From assembly GCF_003048595.2 (NCBI RefSeq), contig NZ_CP049270.1, forward strand, positions 1,364,001 through 1,428,000: a stretch of 64,000 bases of DNA, in the 5' to 3' direction. This document shows positions 53,415 through 64,000 of the stretch, piece by piece. The notes under the pieces were generated by a model that saw nothing but the letters and a program-made list of their open reading frames with translations, was not told the origin of the DNA and did not search any database. The stretch comes from Campylobacter concisus. Lineage in GTDB: Bacteria; Campylobacterota; Campylobacteria; Campylobacterales; Campylobacteraceae. The translations under genes were made by a program, and so were the position numbers. Each line of letters begins with the position of its first letter. Position 1 is the stretch's first letter.

Positions 53415-54025
53415 CACAACCTCGCAAAATTCTCTAAAATTTTAAGTCCAGCTTCATGACTTTTTTCTGGATGAGGCTGAAAGCCAAAGATATTTTCATG
53501 CCAAACCGCACTTGTAAATTCATATCCATAAGTCGTCTTTGCCAGTGCAAATTTATCATCACAAACCACGTGATAGCTGTGTACAAAATATAAATACTCA
53601 AGCTTTTTTATTCCTAAATTTAATGGGCTATTTTGCTTAAATTCCAAAGCGTTCCAGCCAATGTGAGGTATTTTTAATGGCTTATCGAAATTAGTTTCAT
53701 TAAATTTTACGACCTCGCCGGGCAAAAGAGAAAGTCCCTTATGCTCGCCAAACTCGAAGCTTCGCTCAAATAAAAGCTGCACACCAAGACAAATGCCAAT
53801 AAAAGCTTTGCCACTTTTTACAGCCTCTTTTATTGCTTCATCCATGCCGTTATTTTTTAGCTTTGTCATCGCCTCACCAAAAGCTCCAACGCCTGGCAAA
53901 ACAATGTGCGAATACTCCTTTAAATTTTCAGGCTTACTTACTAAGGCACATTTTTTGTCAAGAAAATCAAAAGCATTTATCACGCTTTTGATGTTTCCAG
54001 CTCCATAGTCAATTATCGCTATCAT
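53414..54025 (-). CDS. hisH: Imidazole glycerol phosphate synthase glutaminase subunit HisH
   Basis: HisH hydrolyses glutamine to ammonia for HisF. The 203-residue class I amidotransferase has [18 protein letters not shown], the catalytic Cys in [13 protein letters not shown] near residue 80, and the His-Glu pair in [13 protein letters not shown] near residue 185 (QPHPEKS in place of the usual QFHPEKS). It overlaps hisA by one base and lies 16 bases after pglF. Such hisH copies can sit in glycan loci, where a HisH/HisF-like pair can make pseudaminic or related precursors; here hisA follows, so the histidine role is more likely. Confidence 0.9.
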   Translation of the reverse strand: MIAIIDYGAGNIKSVINAFDFLDKKCALVSKPENLKEYSHIVLPGVGAFGEAMTKLKNNGMDEAIKEAVKSGKAFIGICLGVQLLFERSFEFGEHKGLSLLPGEVVKFNETNFDKPLKIPHIGWNALEFKQNSPLNLGIKKLEYLYFVHSYHVVCDDKFALAKTTYGYEFTSAVWHENIFGFQPHPEKSHEAGLKILENFARL

Positions 54026-54041
54026 TGTTCTTTGCCTCTAA

Positions 54042-55823
54042 TTAGCCTTTTAGATTTAGTGCATGATTAAACTCAGGCACGATCACCTTAAGAGCAGGTG
54101 CTACCTCGTCATCTTCAAGCTGCAAAAGCCCATTTATCTGTGAATTTAAAAGAGTTAGGTCGTATGGCTGTGAGTGCGTCACAAAGATCGATTCATACTT
54201 AGTTTGAACGTCATCTTTGTTGATAAGCAGCTCCTCATAAAGCTTCTCGCCAGGTCTAAGCCCTACAAATTCGATACCCAGATGCTCTTTGTTTGAAAGC
54301 AGAAGCATCTTTTTAGCAAGATCAACGATCTTGATTGGCTCGCCCATATCAAGCACAAAAAGCTCTCCGCCTTTTGCGATAGAGGCTGCTTGAAGGACTA
54401 GCTGACACGCTTCAGATGTAAGCATAAAGTACCTTGTGATCTCTGGGTGAGTGACACTTAAAGGCTTGTTTGCAGCGATCTGCGCTTTAAATTTAGGTAT
54501 GACAGATCCGCTTGAGCCAAGGACATTTCCAAAGCGCACGCAAACTATCTCACACACGCCAGCTTCATTTGAATTTAAAGCATAAAGCTCACAAACACGC
54601 TTAGTTGTGCCCATTATATTTGTTGGGCGTACGGCCTTGTCTGATGAGATCATGACAAATTTTTTAACACCATATTTTTTTGAAAGATCGACAGCATTTT
54701 TTGTGCCAAGGATATTGTTTTCGACAGCCGAGCGAGGGTTTAGTTCACAAAGCGGCACGTGTTTATATGCTGCTGCGTGGATAACAATCTCAGGTTTAAA
54801 GTCAGCAAAAACTTCTTCAAAGTCCTTTAAATTTGTGATGTTTACAAGCTTACTGATAGTCCTTTTATCTTTTGTATCTTCGCCTATTTTATAAAGGTTA
54901 AACTCACTGTGCTCAACCATTACAAGCTCGCTCACTCCAAATTTTAAGCACTGCTTACAAATTTCACTTCCTATGCTACCACCAGCTCCAGTGACAAGCA
55001 CTCTTTTATCTTTTAAGAAATTTGAGATAGCTTCAGGATTTAGGTCTTTTGGCTTTCTAGCAAGCAAGTCTTCGATAGAGATATCCTTGATCGGCTCGTT
55101 TTCGATAAGTGAAAATAGCTTCATATCTCTTATGCCATATCCTGTTAGTTCATCAACTAAGGCTTGAAGTCCATCTTGATCAAGTGCAAGTGCGATAATA
55201 GCAGTCTTTACATCGTAATCTTTTATCAAATTTGGTATCTCTTTTTTATCTTGCACCAAAAATCCATCACAATAAGTGCCCACAAGATCACTCCTGCCAT
55301 CTACCACGCCAACTGCGTAATAATCAAGATACCCTTGCTTTAAGCCACGTAAAACATGAAGTGCTTTTGAGGTAGCACCTATAACAACACAAGGCTCGCC
55401 TTTGTGAGGTTTGTTTGAAAAGTCAAGCACCATACGCTTTGAAATTCTCAAAAGTCCAATAAGTAGGCATGAAATTAGAAGATCAATGAAAATAACGCTT
55501 CTTGGGTATGGATTAAAGAAGTCTTGTATTATGAAAAATATGATCGTAAACAAAACCGCTGAGCAAACGTGAGCTAAGAAAATTTTGCGAGCTTCATTTA
55601 GCCCAAAAAATCTCCATGGCACCTTGTAAATTTTAAACATCCATAGAAAAAATAGCTTAAAAATAATCAAAAATCCAGCCGTTACAAAAAGGCCCTGAAC
55701 GTAGATATCTGGGATATTTGCGTTAAATCTCAAAAGATAAGCCGCATATATCGAAAACGCAAATATAAAAACATCGCCAGTAAGGAAAAATATAAGCCTT
55801 TTTAACTTTGTTGCATGAAACAT
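54042..55823 (-). CDS. pglF: UDP-GlcNAc 4,6-dehydratase PglF
   Basis: PglF starts synthesis of UDP-2,4-diacetamido-trideoxyglucose (bacillosamine), the first sugar of the N-glycan. The 593-residue protein has four transmembrane segments (residues 10-120), a Rossmann-like middle part, and the C-terminal dehydratase with [17 protein letters not shown] near residue 280, [14 protein letters not shown], and [20 protein letters not shown], in which Met replaces the usual Tyr of the SDR active site, as in PglF enzymes. It lies next to pglE with no gap. Confidence 0.95.
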   Translation of the reverse strand: MFHATKLKRLIFFLTGDVFIFAFSIYAAYLLRFNANIPDIYVQGLFVTAGFLIIFKLFFLWMFKIYKVPWRFFGLNEARKIFLAHVCSAVLFTIIFFIIQDFFNPYPRSVIFIDLLISCLLIGLLRISKRMVLDFSNKPHKGEPCVVIGATSKALHVLRGLKQGYLDYYAVGVVDGRSDLVGTYCDGFLVQDKKEIPNLIKDYDVKTAIIALALDQDGLQALVDELTGYGIRDMKLFSLIENEPIKDISIEDLLARKPKDLNPEAISNFLKDKRVLVTGAGGSIGSEICKQCLKFGVSELVMVEHSEFNLYKIGEDTKDKRTISKLVNITNLKDFEEVFADFKPEIVIHAAAYKHVPLCELNPRSAVENNILGTKNAVDLSKKYGVKKFVMISSDKAVRPTNIMGTTKRVCELYALNSNEAGVCEIVCVRFGNVLGSSGSVIPKFKAQIAANKPLSVTHPEITRYFMLTSEACQLVLQAASIAKGGELFVLDMGEPIKIVDLAKKMLLLSNKEHLGIEFVGLRPGEKLYEELLINKDDVQTKYESIFVTHSQPYDLTLLNSQINGLLQLEDDEVAPALKVIVPEFNHALNLKG

Positions 55824-56936
<1,113 letters not shown>

Positions 56937-56965
56937 TTAGCGATTTTAGCACTTATTTTTAAATT

Positions 56966-57556
56966 TTATATCTTAGCGCGCTCGCATGCTGGCACTCCGT
57001 ACGCCTTTGTGCCATCTTTTATATCTCTAACAACGACGCTTCCAGCGCCGATGATACAGCTGCTGCCGATACTTATACCTTGAATGACGCTTGAGCCTAT
57101 GCCAACATGCGTAAATTCGCCCACTCTAACGTTTCCAGCAAGGGCTGCATTTGGGCTGATGTGAGCAAATTTACCTATCACACACTCATGCTCTATTACC
57201 ACACCAGAGTTTATTATAGCGCCCTCTTTTATGCAAGCTTTTGCGTTTATCACAGCATTTGGCATGACAACTACGCCTTTTTCTATCACAGCACTTTCGC
57301 TCACAACCGCGCTTTTATGGATCAAATTTACTATCTCAAAGCCAGCAGCCTCTACTTTTTGGCTGATCTTTTGCCTTATTTTGTTTTCGCCAATAGCTAT
57401 TATGATATCGGCTTTTTCGAGCTCTGGGCTAAATTTGAACTCACTAGCATCGTCTAAAAAAACTATCTCATCATAGCCGTTGCTTCTAGCGATATCAGCG
57501 ACCACAAGACCATGCCCACTCGCTCCGTAGATGTAAATTTTCTTAGTTTTTGCCAT
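56966..57556 (-). CDS. pglD: UDP-4-amino-sugar N-acetyltransferase PglD
   Basis: PglD acetylates the 4-amino group using acetyl-CoA. The 196-residue protein has the nucleotide-sugar binding loop [15 protein letters not shown] and a C-terminal left-handed beta-helix of repeated hexapeptides, with the catalytic His in [19 protein letters not shown]. The ATG at 57556 follows GGAGAAA; a longer frame with an Arg-rich start at 57598 is rejected. It overlaps pglC by 14 bases. Confidence 0.92.
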   Translation of the reverse strand: MAKTKKIYIYGASGHGLVVADIARSNGYDEIVFLDDASEFKFSPELEKADIIIAIGENKIRQKISQKVEAAGFEIVNLIHKSAVVSESAVIEKGVVVMPNAVINAKACIKEGAIINSGVVIEHECVIGKFAHISPNAALAGNVRVGEFTHVGIGSSVIQGISIGSSCIIGAGSVVVRDIKDGTKAYGVPACERAKI

Positions 57557-58148
57557 TAAATTTCTCCGTCGTCGCCTGCCCCTCTTTGCTGACGTCACTT
57601 CGTTTTAGTACCTTTTCGATAGTCTGTAAGGCAATCTTTACATCAAGCATAAAGCTTAAATTTTTAGCATAATAGACGTCGTACTCAAATTTTTTCTCCC
57701 AGCTTATGGCGTTTCTACCATTTACTTGCGCTAGGCCCGTGATACCAGGGCGCACGTCGTGGCGGTGCTTTTGTGTTTCGTTATAGATGGGTAGATACTC
57801 AACCAAGAGTGGCCTAGGACCTATGAAGCTCATGTCGCCCTTTAGCACGTTAAATAGCTGTGGTAGCTCATCAAGGCTAAGCGAGCGGATCAGTTTGCCA
57901 AATCTACCAAGACGCTGCTCATCTGGCAAAAGCTCGCCATTTGTGTCACGCTCATCGCTCATTGTCTTAAATTTATAAATTTTAAAAATTTTCTCATTAA
58001 AACCTGGTCTTTCCTGCGTAAAAATGACATCACGACTTACCTTAAAATAGACAAAGATCGCCGTTGCTATGATGATAGGTGACGTTAAAATGAGCAAAAA
58101 CAAAGCCCCCAAAATATCAATCACCCTCTTTAAAAAATTTCTATACAT
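57543..58148 (-). CDS. pglC: Bacillosamine phosphotransferase PglC
   Basis: PglC transfers phospho-bacillosamine to undecaprenyl phosphate in the inner membrane. The 201-residue monotopic enzyme has the reentrant helix ([17 protein letters not shown]), [15 protein letters not shown], the catalytic Asp-Glu in [19 protein letters not shown] and [10 protein letters not shown]. These are the polyprenyl phosphotransferase signatures. It follows pglA with an 8-base overlap. Confidence 0.94.
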   Translation of the reverse strand: MYRNFLKRVIDILGALFLLILTSPIIIATAIFVYFKVSRDVIFTQERPGFNEKIFKIYKFKTMSDERDTNGELLPDEQRLGRFGKLIRSLSLDELPQLFNVLKGDMSFIGPRPLLVEYLPIYNETQKHRHDVRPGITGLAQVNGRNAISWEKKFEYDVYYAKNLSFMLDVKIALQTIEKVLKRSDVSKEGQATTEKFNGKN

Positions 58149-59256
58149 CTATAAATTTCCTATAAATTTCTATATATCTTTTTGCGATTTGCTTCTCGTC
58201 AAACTCGCTAACCGCCCAGTTTCTGCCGTTTTGCCCAAGTCTATTACAAAGCGCTTCGTCATCAAGCAAAATTTTTATTTTACTGGCAAGATCGCTTGCA
58301 TCTTTTACCTTGCATAAAAGTCCGTTGTAGCCCTCTTTTACAGCTTCATTGCAGCCTGTAACATCACTTGCAACGACTGCTTTAGCCATACTCATCGCCT
58401 CTAAAACCGTTCTTGGGAAGCCCTCTTTATAACTTGGCAAAGCTAGCAAATAAGAAGCCTTTAAAAGCTGCGGTATGTCGTTTCTAGCGCCAAGATACCG
58501 CACTTTGCCACCTTTTAAAAAGCTATCATCTGCGGTTGATTTATTGCCAGCAAAGCCCTCGCCCACAAAGATAAATTCGCAGTTTTTGTAGCCATTTAAA
58601 ATTTCAGCTGCCTCGTAAAATTCGCGAACACCCTTGTGCCACATAGCTCTTGCGATCATTAAAATCACCTTTTTATCGCCAAGATCAGCCGCTTGCGTGA
58701 TGGCTGGGTCAAATTTGATAGTATCCACGCCGACACTTTTTATACGGCATACTTTGCTTTTATCTATCAAATTACGAGAGATCATATAATCAGCATCCGA
58801 GTCGTTTACAAACACGCAAGCATCGGCCTTTGCGAATGAAAATTTATAAAGGCTCTCCATGACAAAACGCACTGCCTTTGTCTTAATATCATCATCGATA
58901 TAAAAGCTACCAAGGCCTTCAACTAAATTTATCACATGCTTTATACCAGCGTTTTTAGCGGCAAATGTGCCAAATACATTTGACTTGTGAGCGCCAGTTT
59001 GCAGCAGATCCAAATTTAGCTCGCCCAAAATTTGAGATAGTTTTTTTGAGTTATTTATAATAGTTAGCGGATTTAGACTGGCCTTGTCAAGCTCGTATGT
59101 AACAGCGTGAAAGCTTTTAGCAAGCTCGTCAGTAAAGTCACCTTTTGGAGCGATAGCAAAAACTTCATGCCCCATATCTTTTAAAGCCTGCATAATAGGG
59201 CGTCTAAAAAAGTGTATGCTCATATCAGCGTGGCTCAAAAACCCTATCTTTGCCAT
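58141..59256 (-). CDS. pglA: Alpha-1,3-GalNAc transferase PglA
   Basis: PglA adds the first GalNAc to undecaprenyl-PP-bacillosamine. The 371-residue GT4 enzyme has a GT-B fold: [20 protein letters not shown] at the N-terminus, the donor-site [19 protein letters not shown] and FVGEGFAG, and the E-x7-E motif in [22 protein letters not shown]. Its position between pglB and pglC matches the known order. Confidence 0.92.
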   Translation of the reverse strand: MAKIGFLSHADMSIHFFRRPIMQALKDMGHEVFAIAPKGDFTDELAKSFHAVTYELDKASLNPLTIINNSKKLSQILGELNLDLLQTGAHKSNVFGTFAAKNAGIKHVINLVEGLGSFYIDDDIKTKAVRFVMESLYKFSFAKADACVFVNDSDADYMISRNLIDKSKVCRIKSVGVDTIKFDPAITQAADLGDKKVILMIARAMWHKGVREFYEAAEILNGYKNCEFIFVGEGFAGNKSTADDSFLKGGKVRYLGARNDIPQLLKASYLLALPSYKEGFPRTVLEAMSMAKAVVASDVTGCNEAVKEGYNGLLCKVKDASDLASKIKILLDDEALCNRLGQNGRNWAVSEFDEKQIAKRYIEIYRKFIDV

Positions 59257-59258
59257 TT

Positions 59259-61358
59259 TTACCTCTTTAGTTTATAAATTTTTGCCGCCCCATCAAGTAT
59301 GACTGGCTCAAAGACCTTAGGATCGTACCTTTCAAGCACAAAAAGCTGTATATAAGTGCTATTTAAAATACTTTCATCAAGGATGATAAACCTACCATAA
59401 TCTCTCATAAAAATGACAGAAATATTTGAGCTTTCGTTATTTTTATACTCTTTGACATTTAGCTTGCCAGCCTCGTTATAATCAGTCTCTATGAAAGATT
59501 TAAGAGGCAAGATATTGCCATCATAGATTAAATTTGTGACATCACTTGTGAGCGTAAATCCACCATTTAGTCTAATGCCATTTTCATTTTGAGAGATCGC
59601 TCTTGTGACGATAAAAAGGCCGTTGTTTAAATTTTTACCGCTTTTTAGATCGATCTTGCTAAATTGCAAAATGGTCGGAAAAATACCAAGCATCCTATCT
59701 GGAAGATAGTAATAAATATCCCTTGTCTTTGCTGGCAAGCTAAAATTTGCCTCTTTTATATCGCTAAAAAACTGATCGATGCTTGCATTTCTCTCTTTTA
59801 AAATTTGAGCCAAATTGCCATTAAATCTCTCTTTAAAATTTCTCTCTGTGTACTCAACATCAAGCCTTGCCATATTTGCTGAGCTTATCTCATCGCTTCC
59901 AAGCGCAAAACTCACGGCAAAATTTTCGCGTCCAAGGTGCTTTCCACCGTCAATGAGCGTCTTAACATCGCTGTAATATCTGATCGGATATCCATAGTCC
60001 CACCACGCAACCACGTAGTCCTCGCGTCCTGCGATACTTTTTAGCTTGTTTAAAATTTCAACCTCTTTGTGTACAAAAACCGGCTCAGCTTTGTAACCAT
60101 AGATATGAATGAGCGCTGGAGTAAGAGCAAACACGGTTATAAAGGCTCTCGCAAGATTTAGCACCGCACCTTTTAGCTTTAAATTTGAAAGTATAAACTC
60201 CACCAAATAGCCAAATCCAAGCGCCATGATAGGCACAGCATAAATAGTAAATCTAAGGCCACTTTTAAATGCCAAAAAGCCAAGTGCCAGCATGCCAAGT
60301 GAGACGGCAAATGAGCGGTTTTTAAAGCAAAATAGAGCAACACCAGCAAGTGAGATCAAAAATGTGATGACATTTGCGCTGATCCTCTCGCAAAATAGCA
60401 TAAAATCAACGATGCTTGACTCTTGGATGGTTTGATTGACATTAAAAAAGTGAAAGCTCATGCCTCCAACTTCAGGCGCATCTCTAAAAACGTAAAATTT
60501 AAGCTGAAAAATAATCGGATTTAGTCCGCCACGAATTACAAAAACAATAAAAACAACTGCCAAAATGCCAAAAGCAATTTTTAAATTTATCACCTCTTTT
60601 TTAAAGAGGCAAAGTGCATAAAATGCAAATATCACACCAAATTTAAGTGATAGATCAAGGTTTGAAATGGCAAGTAAAAGCAGTAAAATTTCAAGATAAA
60701 AAAGTGGATTTTTCCTATCAAAAATGAGCGTGTAAAGTAAAAATAGCCCAGTTAAAATACTAATAAGCGAAAACGCACTCGCATACCACCACATATAAAT
60801 AAGCACGCTTAAGGGTGCGATTATTAGGCTCTTTGCGTCCTTTTTCTCAAGCACCCTAACAAGTCCCCAAACGACAAAGACGCTAAGTGGGATGATGAGC
60901 ATATCAGTATCGTAGTAGCCTGCCATAGTGCGGTTGTAGTAGCTATTTGCGACCACTGCAAGAAGTGCGGCGATAAAGCCAGCAAATTTGAGCTTATACT
61001 CATTTGCGATCAAGATGACCGGCACAGCCACTAGCGATGAGAAAAATACGCTCATATAAATCATCGCCGTCTCAAGCTTGACGCCCAGAAATTTCACGAT
61101 CCAGTAAGTAAGCGTCGAGAGCGGATAGCCGTAGTAGCTAAGGTCGTTTTCTTGGTGAAAGCCAGCCAGCATATCCCTTGCGCCCTCGGCAAATGCGTAG
61201 CCGTCGTTTGTGCTGATCATCAGCTCGTTGTTCCAGAAAAATATTGGATATTCGCTCGCCCAAAAGACCCAGTAAAGCCTACAAATCACACTAAAAAGGA
61301 CTGCGATAAATATCATCAAGTATAAAGAGTAATTTTTAAAAAACAAATTTCTATTCAT
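59259..61358 (-). CDS. pglB: Oligosaccharyltransferase PglB
   Basis: PglB transfers the lipid-linked oligosaccharide to Asn in D/E-x-N-x-S/T sequons on the periplasmic face. The 699-residue protein has about thirteen transmembrane segments (to about residue 420) and a soluble C-terminal domain. Visible catalytic elements are the first acidic Asp52 (STNDGYAFAEG), the DxD at 150-152 (GYYDTDM), the TIxE motif at 310-313 (TIQE), and WWDYG at 452-456 for sequon recognition. The start ATG overlaps the end of pglJ. The known Campylobacter PglB has the same architecture. Confidence 0.97.
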   Translation of the reverse strand: MNRNLFFKNYSLYLMIFIAVLFSVICRLYWVFWASEYPIFFWNNELMISTNDGYAFAEGARDMLAGFHQENDLSYYGYPLSTLTYWIVKFLGVKLETAMIYMSVFFSSLVAVPVILIANEYKLKFAGFIAALLAVVANSYYNRTMAGYYDTDMLIIPLSVFVVWGLVRVLEKKDAKSLIIAPLSVLIYMWWYASAFSLISILTGLFLLYTLIFDRKNPLFYLEILLLLLAISNLDLSLKFGVIFAFYALCLFKKEVINLKIAFGILAVVFIVFVIRGGLNPIIFQLKFYVFRDAPEVGGMSFHFFNVNQTIQESSIVDFMLFCERISANVITFLISLAGVALFCFKNRSFAVSLGMLALGFLAFKSGLRFTIYAVPIMALGFGYLVEFILSNLKLKGAVLNLARAFITVFALTPALIHIYGYKAEPVFVHKEVEILNKLKSIAGREDYVVAWWDYGYPIRYYSDVKTLIDGGKHLGRENFAVSFALGSDEISSANMARLDVEYTERNFKERFNGNLAQILKERNASIDQFFSDIKEANFSLPAKTRDIYYYLPDRMLGIFPTILQFSKIDLKSGKNLNNGLFIVTRAISQNENGIRLNGGFTLTSDVTNLIYDGNILPLKSFIETDYNEAGKLNVKEYKNNESSNISVIFMRDYGRFIILDESILNSTYIQLFVLERYDPKVFEPVILDGAAKIYKLKR

Positions 61359-62475
61359 TAGGATTTTCCAAAAATTTTATAAGCTTGCTCGCTATATTTT
61401 CACTATCAAAAAATTTAGCCCGATTATACGCAATATTTTCAAAATTTTGCCTTATTTCAGGCGTATTAAGCACCTTTATCATCGCCTCTTTCATCGCATT
61501 TTCGTCATCAACTGGCACCAAAATGCCAAACTCACTCTCGCCCAAAAGCTCCTTTGCGCCGCTTTTATGCTCAGTCGAGATGATAGTTTTTTCACATGCA
61601 AGTGCCTCTAAAAGGACATTTGAAAAGCCCTCAAAACGCGAAGCGCAAAGTAAGCAAGAGGCGTTTTTTATGTGCCTAAAAGGATTTTTATCAGTGCCAA
61701 GGAGCTTTACTCGCTCACCCACGCCAAGCTTGTCGATTAAATTTTGTAGATCATCCTTTAAAGGCCCTTTCCCTAAAATGCCAAGCGTTGCACGAGGGTC
61801 ATTAATAGAGGAGATTATTTTTATCAGCATGGCTTGATTTTTACCGCTATCAAGGCGACCTATGTTTATGAAAAATGGCTTAAAACCACTCTCAAGCGGC
61901 TCATCTTTTAGCAAATTTATAGTTTTTAGATCAAGGGCGTTATAAAGCACCTTTGTTTTTGCCTCGCTCATGCCAAAATTTCGCACCAGATCCTCTTTAT
62001 TGCCAGCTGCATTTGCAAGAATTAGATCAGTTTTTTTATAAAGATGAGTGAGTAAAAATTTATTAACTCGCCCGCTTAGATCGTCTTTATATAAGATCGA
62101 CGGACAGCTTCGCTCGCTGATAACTAGCCTTTTTTTAAAGCCCAAAATTCTAGCAAGCCCAGCAATATAACAAGGGCGGTTCATCAGCACAAACTGCGTG
62201 TCTATGCCTAAGTTTTGACAAAGCTTTTTATACTTAAAGGCAAGCATTGGCATCGCCAAAAAGAGCCTTGCAAGCTTTTTTAGCCCACTTTCATAAGGAT
62301 CGCTATTTTCTATAAAGTGGATCTGCACCTCACTTGGGATCTCATAGGCGATGACCTTGCTCATTAGGATGAGATGAACTTCATAACGTTTGACCAAAAA
62401 CGGCAGTAAATTTGCCACATTTCGCTCAGCCCCACCAGGCCCCATCGAGTATAAAAAAACGGCTAATTTCTTCAC
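61351..62475 (-). CDS. pglJ: GalNAc transferase PglJ
   Basis: PglJ adds the second GalNAc of the N-glycan. The 374-residue GT4 enzyme has LAVFLYSMGPGGAERNVANL at the N-terminus, YKKLCQNLGIDTQFVLMNRP, RLVISERSCPSIL, the donor site FINIGRLDSGKNQAMLI and CASRFEGFSNVLLEALACEK. This is close to the Campylobacter jejuni PglJ sequence I remember. It overlaps pglB and the preceding glycosyltransferase. Confidence 0.88.
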   Translation of the reverse strand: MKKLAVFLYSMGPGGAERNVANLLPFLVKRYEVHLILMSKVIAYEIPSEVQIHFIENSDPYESGLKKLARLFLAMPMLAFKYKKLCQNLGIDTQFVLMNRPCYIAGLARILGFKKRLVISERSCPSILYKDDLSGRVNKFLLTHLYKKTDLILANAAGNKEDLVRNFGMSEAKTKVLYNALDLKTINLLKDEPLESGFKPFFINIGRLDSGKNQAMLIKIISSINDPRATLGILGKGPLKDDLQNLIDKLGVGERVKLLGTDKNPFRHIKNASCLLCASRFEGFSNVLLEALACEKTIISTEHKSGAKELLGESEFGILVPVDDENAMKEAMIKVLNTPEIRQNFENIAYNRAKFFDSENIASKLIKFLENPNE

Positions 62476-63515
62476 TTGCTAACAACCTTTTTTATAAATT
62501 CTCGCCACTGCTTAATGATATTTTCTTTGCTAAATAAATTTGCATTTTTACTGGCGTTTTTTGCTAATTTTTGCCTTAAATTTTCATCTTTTAAAAGCAT
62601 CTCAAGCTTATCTTTTAGATCATCGCTGTTGCCATTTTTAAAGATAAGCCCGTCTATGCCGTCATTTATAAGCTCTCTTGCGCCCACGGTGTCGCTACTT
62701 AGCCTAGCGCAACCAAAAGCACCTGATTCGATTAGCACGTTTGAAAGCCCCTCGCTTCGTGAGCTAAGAGTAAAAATTTTTGCCTCATTATAAAGCTTTG
62801 TGACGTCGCTCATATGTCCTAAAAATTTGATGTTAAGCCCTAAATTTGACGCCATTTGCTTCAGTTCGGCCTCCTGCCTGCCAGTGCCTGCGATCTTTAT
62901 CTCCCAGCCTTCAAGCAAACTCTTATCCACCTTGCTAAGCGCCTCAAAATAGACATCATAGCCCTTTACTGCCTCCAGCCTCGCCACGCTTAAGATGACG
63001 TTTTGCTTCTCGCAATTTTCAGGCACGTCGATAAAAAGTGGGTTGTGAATGACCTCGCAATTTTTAGCAAATTTATAGTAGTCGTAGTCGCTTTTGCTTA
63101 GCACGCTTAAGCCATCGACAAAGCGGTAGCTAAGATCACGCATAGCGCTTGCAATTTTGCTTTTTAAGTAGCTATGCTCGTGGTGCTCGGTTGCTATTAG
63201 TTTGCTTTTTAGCCCAGCATTTGCGATCGCGCAAGTGACGTTTGTCCAGTCGATAAAGCTCATTATTAGATCAGCCTTTTGCTCTTTAAAAAGAGCTCTA
63301 AGGGCGAGGATTTTCTTAAATTTTAAAGCCACACCTGAGCCAGTGACGTTAAGGTTTATGATATTTATCTTTTCACTAAATTTATAAAATCCAAAGTCCT
63401 CTTCAAGCAAGGCGATAGTGATCTCGTTGTCCCTGCAAAACTTATTTGCAAGCACATTTAGCACACGCTCGGCTCCACCATTTCTAAGTGCGGCGATGAT
63501 AAAAAGAATTTTCAC
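62472..63515 (-). CDS. Glycosyltransferase, PglH-like
   Basis: This 347-residue GT4 enzyme (start GTG at 63515 after GGAGGT; a longer frame from 63548 is rejected) has ILFIIAALRNGGAERVLNVL, LIMSFIDWTNVTCAIANAG, TEHHEHSYLKSK, LSVARLEAVKGYDVYFEA and SRSEGLSNVLIESGAFGC. It resembles Campylobacter jejuni PglH, the polymerase that adds the last three GalNAc units, but a different donor is possible because the glycans of non-thermotolerant species vary. The GTG overlaps the stop of the next glycosyltransferase (GTGA). Confidence 0.72.
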   Translation of the reverse strand: MKILFIIAALRNGGAERVLNVLANKFCRDNEITIALLEEDFGFYKFSEKINIINLNVTGSGVALKFKKILALRALFKEQKADLIMSFIDWTNVTCAIANAGLKSKLIATEHHEHSYLKSKIASAMRDLSYRFVDGLSVLSKSDYDYYKFAKNCEVIHNPLFIDVPENCEKQNVILSVARLEAVKGYDVYFEALSKVDKSLLEGWEIKIAGTGRQEAELKQMASNLGLNIKFLGHMSDVTKLYNEAKIFTLSSRSEGLSNVLIESGAFGCARLSSDTVGARELINDGIDGLIFKNGNSDDLKDKLEMLLKDENLRQKLAKNASKNANLFSKENIIKQWREFIKKVVSK

Positions 63516-64000
63516 TTCACACCTCCAAGCCTTAAAAGCTCCAGCCATTTTTTATAAATTTGCTCCACGCTAAACTCATCAAGTCTAGCTCTTGCGTTTT
63601 TGCTAAATTCACTCATCTTTGCCTCGTCTTGCAGCAAATTTGCAAGTTTTTCGCTCATCTGCCTAGCATCATTTATCTCACAAAGCAAGCCATCAAAACC
63701 ATCTTTTATAAGCTCTTTTGCCCCACTAGTCCTTGTCGCAACCCGCACGCAGTCATAGTTTATCGCCTCTATCAAGGTATTTCCAAGACCCTCGAAATTT
63801 GAGCAAGAAAGCAGCACCTTTGCCCTTTTATAAAGCGAGGCGATGTCGCTAACGTTGCCTAAAAACTCTACATCAGCGCCCAAGCTTTTGGCTAAATTTT
63901 CTAAATTTGCCCTCTCGCCACCATCTCCAGCGACAGCAAATTTATAGCCGCTTTGCTTTAAGCTTGCAGCCACTCTTACAAACATTTCGCAGTTTTTTAT
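63512..64000 (-). CDS. Glycosyltransferase (GT4), C-terminal part, cut by window end
   Basis: The reading frame is open to the window end at 64000, so the N-terminal half is missing. The visible 162 residues are the donor-binding half of a GT-B enzyme: FAVAGDGGERANLENLAKSL, VEFLGNVSDIASLYKRAKVL, the E-x7-E motif in CSNFEGLGNTLIEAINYDCV, and GAKELIKDGFDGLLCEI. It is similar to the PglH-like gene that follows and overlaps it by four bases. It may be a pgl transferase for a species-specific sugar; it cannot be named. Confidence 0.7.
   Translation of the reverse strand: MKNCEMFVRVAASLKQSGYKFAVAGDGGERANLENLAKSLGADVEFLGNVSDIASLYKRAKVLLSCSNFEGLGNTLIEAINYDCVRVATRTSGAKELIKDGFDGLLCEINDARQMSEKLANLLQDEAKMSEFSKNARARLDEFSVEQIYKKWLELLRLGGVK

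Overview
The window looks like a chromosome segment of a Campylobacter species, most like Campylobacter concisus or a close non-thermotolerant relative. The evidence is AT-rich DNA, tightly overlapping genes, a CheA with a fused receiver domain next to CheV and CheW, a PerR/dxs/fliHGF block, and a pgl N-linked glycosylation locus with the bacterial oligosaccharyltransferase PglB. The species call is inference from remembered gene order; no search was run. Nearly all genes are on the minus strand. The plus-strand genes are the 10.7-16.7 kb block (DciA-like protein, uvrC and a two-gene signalling module), the TauE permease, and surE/tcdA.

Layout. 1-5.9 kb: LptD (cut by the window edge), an RDD membrane protein, purD, a probable 6S RNA (purD motif), hemD, a Bcr/CflA-type efflux pump and a bicupin. 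5.9-7.55 kb: a foreign-looking islet with a dead GNAT acetyltransferase, a pyrimidine-dimer-glycosylase-like protein and a YbgA/DUF1722 protein. 7.55-18.8 kb: guaA, nhaD, a small lipoprotein with a GTG start, a DciA-like protein, uvrC, a PAS/Hpt-like protein with a degenerate hybrid kinase, trpE and a TauE/SafE permease. 18.9-27.2 kb: a methyltransferase, serC, xseA, ubiE, a CYTH-CHAD protein, perR and dxs. 27.1-42.7 kb: fliH/fliG/fliF, hisC, pheA, lysA, an LptF/LptG permease, pth, rplY, tal, serB, cheW/cheA/cheV and an LpxH-like phosphatase. 42.8-45.9 kb: greA, lpxB, surE and tcdA. 45.86-46.5 kb: a 660-base non-coding stretch with repeats and a C-rich tract. 46.5-52.6 kb: cheY-prmA-ftsH-psd-pssA, then a leucine leader peptide and leuA. 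52.7-64 kb: hisA, hisH and the pgl locus pglF-E-D-C-A-B-J plus two further glycosyltransferases, the last cut by the window end.

Most genes are housekeeping: amino-acid and purine synthesis, the cell envelope, chemotaxis and the flagellar base, and N-glycosylation. Four things stand out. (1) A two-gene module after uvrC resembles a hybrid-kinase phosphorelay, but it seems to have lost the kinase histidine, the Hpt histidine, the ATP-lid glycines and two of three receiver aspartates. (2) A leader peptide with five consecutive Leu codons precedes leuA, with its own TATAAT and Shine-Dalgarno signals embedded in the end of pssA. (3) A 6S-like RNA precedes purD, with a visible closing stem and promoter. 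(4) The islet joins two families linked to UV-damage repair with a decayed acetyltransferase. I saw no tRNA or rRNA gene, CRISPR array, intact insertion sequence or prophage.
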